Assembly (NCBI GenBank): GCA_003520425.1
Contig: DOUU01000482.1
Span: forward strand, 2,489-10,310
Source: Deltaproteobacteria bacterium
Lineage (GTDB): Bacteria; Myxococcota_A; UBA9160
Reading direction: 5' to 3'
Length of the DNA stretch: 7,822 nt
Numbering within the stretch: position 1 is the first letter of the stretch; each line of letters starts with the position of its first letter. The notes under the pieces are model-generated. The model was not told the origin of the DNA. It did no database searches and saw nothing but the letters and a program-made list of their open reading frames with translations. A program made the translations under genes and the position numbers. Positions 6,555 through 7,822 of the stretch are shown one piece after another.

Positions 6555-6849
6555 GCCTCTGTCAATGCTTTCTATCCTGATTGCCTTGGGTAGTGCTCAT
6601 TGAAGGCGATAGGTGCAGTGCCCTAGATCCTGGATCGATGAAAATCATGGCACAGAATAGCCACACTCACTCGAAGCGAGGGCATCGTGAGCCGCTCGGT
6701 GCGACTCGTGCGTGTCGTGGACGAGCCGGCGCTGCGGTAGCTAGCCGGAAAAAGCCGAGCCCCTCGGCGGCCGCCTTGTCGGTTCACCTCACAAGCGAAG
6801 CGCGAGGGGCTACCTGGGAGCAACCCTCCCGGCACGCTCTGGGATGCTC
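6555..6849. other. 295-bp gap between the small lipoprotein gene and the kinase/HAD unit
   Basis: No coding frame is supported. The gap holds the minus-strand terminator at 6749-6768 and its competing stem (arms 6758-6766 and 6803-6811). A TTGACA box on the minus strand (6563-6568) lies next to the kinase start, but I see no matching -10 box. Any promoter for the kinase/HAD unit should lie between the terminator and 6554. Confidence 0.45.
6749..6768 (-). terminator. Intrinsic terminator on the minus strand
   Basis: Read on the minus strand: GCCGAG (6768-6763), loop GGG, CTCGGC (6759-6754), then TTTTT (6753-6749). This is a 6-bp GC-rich stem directly followed by a U-tract, the standard form. 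It lies about 80 nt past the stop of the small lipoprotein gene and about 195 nt before the kinase gene, so it would separate the two. A second 9-bp stem can compete with it. Confidence 0.75.
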
Positions 6850-7143
6850 TCACCTGGGTGTAGGCGCCGGTGCACCCACCGCCGCCTGCTGCTCCCAGCC
6901 TCTTCTCTTCATGCAGAGCACAAACACGCCGTCCTGGTCTACTTCCGCCGCCGCCATGCTCTGCGATAGGCACTCCGCCGTGGCATGATAGAACTCCGGT
7001 TCGTCGCCGCCGCTGGTGCTCATCCACAAGACTTCAGGGTTCACCTCAGTCCCGGGGTGAGCGCAGGCGAAGGCCATCGCCGCGAGTCCCAGGGCCGCCC
7101 AGTGCGTGCCCCGCGACAAGGTCTCGTGCAGTCGGTCTCTCAT
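6850..7143 (-). CDS. Small cysteine-containing lipoprotein, unknown function
   Basis: The protein is 97 aa. The ATG at 7143 has the strong site GGGAGGGGG 4 nt upstream. The N-terminus is basic (MRDRLHETLSRGTH), then hydrophobic (WAALGLAAMAFA), then Cys27. The context AFAC is an acceptable but not ideal lipobox, so a lipid-anchored periplasmic protein is likely. The mature part is about 70 residues with Cys58 (TAECLSQ) and Cys77 in CMKRRGW, which could form a disulfide. A Cys-x-x-x-Arg-Gly-Trp ending is something I associate with short hypothetical lipoproteins of Gram-negative bacteria; I know no function for them. The tail is Ala/Pro-rich. It is transcribed alone, with a terminator downstream and a palindrome (7193-7208) 50 bp upstream that could be its operator. 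Confidence 0.8.
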   Translation of the reverse strand: MRDRLHETLSRGTHWAALGLAAMAFACAHPGTEVNPEVLWMSTSGGDEPEFYHATAECLSQSMAAAEVDQDGVFVLCMKRRGWEQQAAVGAPAPTPR

Positions 7144-7192
7144 GATTCCCCCTCCCTACAACACCGGATCGGCCGGCGAGGGAGCGACCTGG

Positions 7193-7208
7193 TATGACCG
7201 GCGTCATA
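7193..7208. promoter_or_regulatory. Operator-like palindrome upstream of the small lipoprotein gene
   Basis: TATGAC (7193-7198), a CGGC centre and GTCATA (7203-7208) form a perfect 6+4+6 dyad, centred 57 bp before the lipoprotein ATG. It is more A/T-rich than its surroundings. This size and symmetry fit a dimeric repressor or activator site. No regulator gene is in the window. Confidence 0.45.
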
Positions 7209-7305
7209 CGCGCTGCGGGAGTGTCCGAGTGGGCCTGCCGCCCACTTCAGGCTCTCGCCCGAAGCGAAGGCAAGGCTCGCGGATCTATGTCGAGGAAAAG
7301 AAAGG

Positions 7306-7392
7306 GGCACGGTGAAGCAACGCTCTGGAGAACTGGCCTATCAGGGAACTCTTTGCAATCCCCCCAGGCGGTGAACGACCGTGCCGATAGGC
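7306..7392. repeat. Two crossing inverted repeats (possible pseudoknot)
   Basis: GGCACGGT (7306-7313) is complementary to ACCGTGCC (7378-7385). GCCTATC (7336-7342) is complementary to GATAGGC (7386-7392). The arms cross rather than nest, and the two right arms are adjacent, so the stems could stack end to end as an H-type pseudoknot on either strand. On the minus strand it would lie just after the PEP-CTERM gene. Confidence 0.4.
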
Positions 7393-7401
7393 TCCTCCTA
7401 G

Positions 7402-7821
7402 TCAGCCGCTCCGACGCCGATGGCAGCGCACTGCAATCCCCAAAAGACCGAAGCCAAGAAGACTGAGACTCTCGGGTTCGGGGACCGCCTGGCTGACCAG
7501 AATCTGCCCGCGGACGAAGTCTTCGACTTGAAATGCCTGCCCGGCTGTCGAGAAGTTGAACGGGCTACCGACGACCGATCCCCCCTCCAAGTACGAGGAG
7601 CCGATTTGTCCCCGTGGTGGAGGAGAATGCGGCGCTCTCCCGGGTCGTCCGGTCGCGCGGACCCCGGCCGAATCCGCCGCAGCTCCTTCGAGAAGTCTGT
7701 CAAGTCGCGCAACTTGTCGGTCCAGGCAGCCAAGGACCACAGTTCGCACCGCACGTGACCCAAGATCTGTCCCACGATAGGGACGATGCAATCGAAGTGT
7801 GGCAGATGGCTGCGGCTTCAC
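7402..7821 (-). CDS. PEP-CTERM sorting-signal protein, C-terminal part; upstream half probably frameshifted
   Basis: The last 27 residues are a textbook PEP-CTERM tail: VPEP (113-116), a hydrophobic stretch (LSLLGFGLLGIAV, 119-131), then basic RCHRRRSG and stop. In this family an exosortase recognises the tail and processes surface or exopolysaccharide-associated proteins; no exosortase is in the window. The segment before it (SSYLEGGSVVGSPFNFST) has the Gly/Ser/Phe look and G/C third positions of a real exported protein. The first 70 residues do not: they are Arg/Pro-rich, lack a signal peptide and have poor third-position bias. A different minus-strand frame at 7817-7608 has much better bias. 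The start is therefore not trusted. The gene is either frameshifted near 7605, a decayed remnant, or cut by the window edge. Confidence 0.6.
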   Translation of the reverse strand: MKPQPSATLRLHRPYRGTDLGSRAVRTVVLGCLDRQVARLDRLLEGAAADSAGVRATGRPGRAPHSPPPRGQIGSSYLEGGSVVGSPFNFSTAGQAFQVEDFVRGQILVSQAVPEPESLSLLGFGLLGIAVRCHRRRSG

Positions 7822-7822
7822 A

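Larger units (their letters stand above)
7144..7401. other. 258-bp intergenic region with dyads, no gene
   Basis: This lies between two minus-strand genes. It holds the TATGAC/GTCATA palindrome (7193-7208), a hairpin AGTGGGC-CTGCC-GCCCACT (7228-7246, perfect 7-bp arms) and a crossing pair of stems (7306-7392). TGCAATCCCC occurs at 7354-7363 and again at 7431-7440 inside the next gene. No T-run terminator for the gene ending at 7402 is evident, and no open frame has support. Confidence 0.45.

Noticed and set aside
6563..6568. TTGACA -35 box on the minus strand by the kinase start
   Set aside because: No plausible -10 box at 16-19 bp; a six-base match alone is not enough.
7215..7300. tRNA-Ser-like start (GGAGTGTCCGAGTGG)
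   Set aside because: No anticodon arm, T-arm sequence or closing acceptor stem follows.
7305..7318. Sigma-54-like promoter (GGGCACGGTGAAGC)
   Set aside because: The GG-N10-GC spacing fits only with a shifted -24 core, the -12 TTGC is not met, and there is no plus-strand gene downstream.
7305..7350. Cobalamin- or glycine-riboswitch-like words (GGTGAA, GGAGAACTGGCC)
   Set aside because: The order and spacing of conserved blocks do not fit either class, and no suitable gene follows on the plus strand.

Overview
The window is GC-rich (mostly G or C at third codon positions) and comes from a Gram-negative bacterium. An MlaA outer-membrane lipoprotein requires an outer membrane, and a C-terminal PEP-CTERM tail implies an exosortase elsewhere in the genome. 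A soil, sediment or water lineage of Proteobacteria, Myxococcota or Binatota type would fit, but nothing here fixes the taxon. I see no rRNA, tRNA, CRISPR array, transposase or phage gene.

Layout, left to right. (1) 1-708 (+) is the 3' part of an mlaA gene cut by the window edge. (2) 709-1315 has no convincing gene and ends in a 28-bp tandem repeat just before a 64-residue two-helix membrane protein (1316-1510, +). (3) 1511-1954 appears non-coding. (4) 1955-2647 (-) encodes a cytoplasmic protein made of two copies of one domain, probably a dimeric alpha/beta-barrel (ABM-like) fold. (5) 2648-3158 is a 511-bp divergent intergenic region with several inverted repeats, one of which could mask the ribosome binding site of the next gene. 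(6) 3159-4640 (+) is a DUF1254/DUF1214 exported protein. (7) 4641-4953 is a convergent gap that shares a 19-bp element with the gap near 1102.

(8) On the minus strand, 6554 to 4954 is a two-gene unit: a P-loop kinase-like ATPase followed by a HAD-superfamily hydrolase. A possible GTG start of the second gene overlaps the stop of the first. (9) 6850-7143 (-) is a small cysteine-containing lipoprotein. Its 3' side holds a good intrinsic terminator, and a competing stem could make that terminator a conditional switch ahead of the kinase/HAD unit. (10) 7144-7401 carries a 16-bp operator-like palindrome and a possible pseudoknot. (11) 7402-7821 (-) ends in a clear PEP-CTERM signal, but its 5' half looks frameshifted.

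Most genes are separate units rather than one pathway. Several encode envelope or exported products (MlaA, small membrane protein, DUF1254 protein, small lipoprotein, PEP-CTERM protein). The kinase/HAD pair is the only probable operon. The most interesting material lies between genes: the divergent leader before the DUF1254 gene, the terminator/antiterminator arrangement at 6749-6811, and the broken PEP-CTERM gene. No complete new defence or metabolic system is evident.
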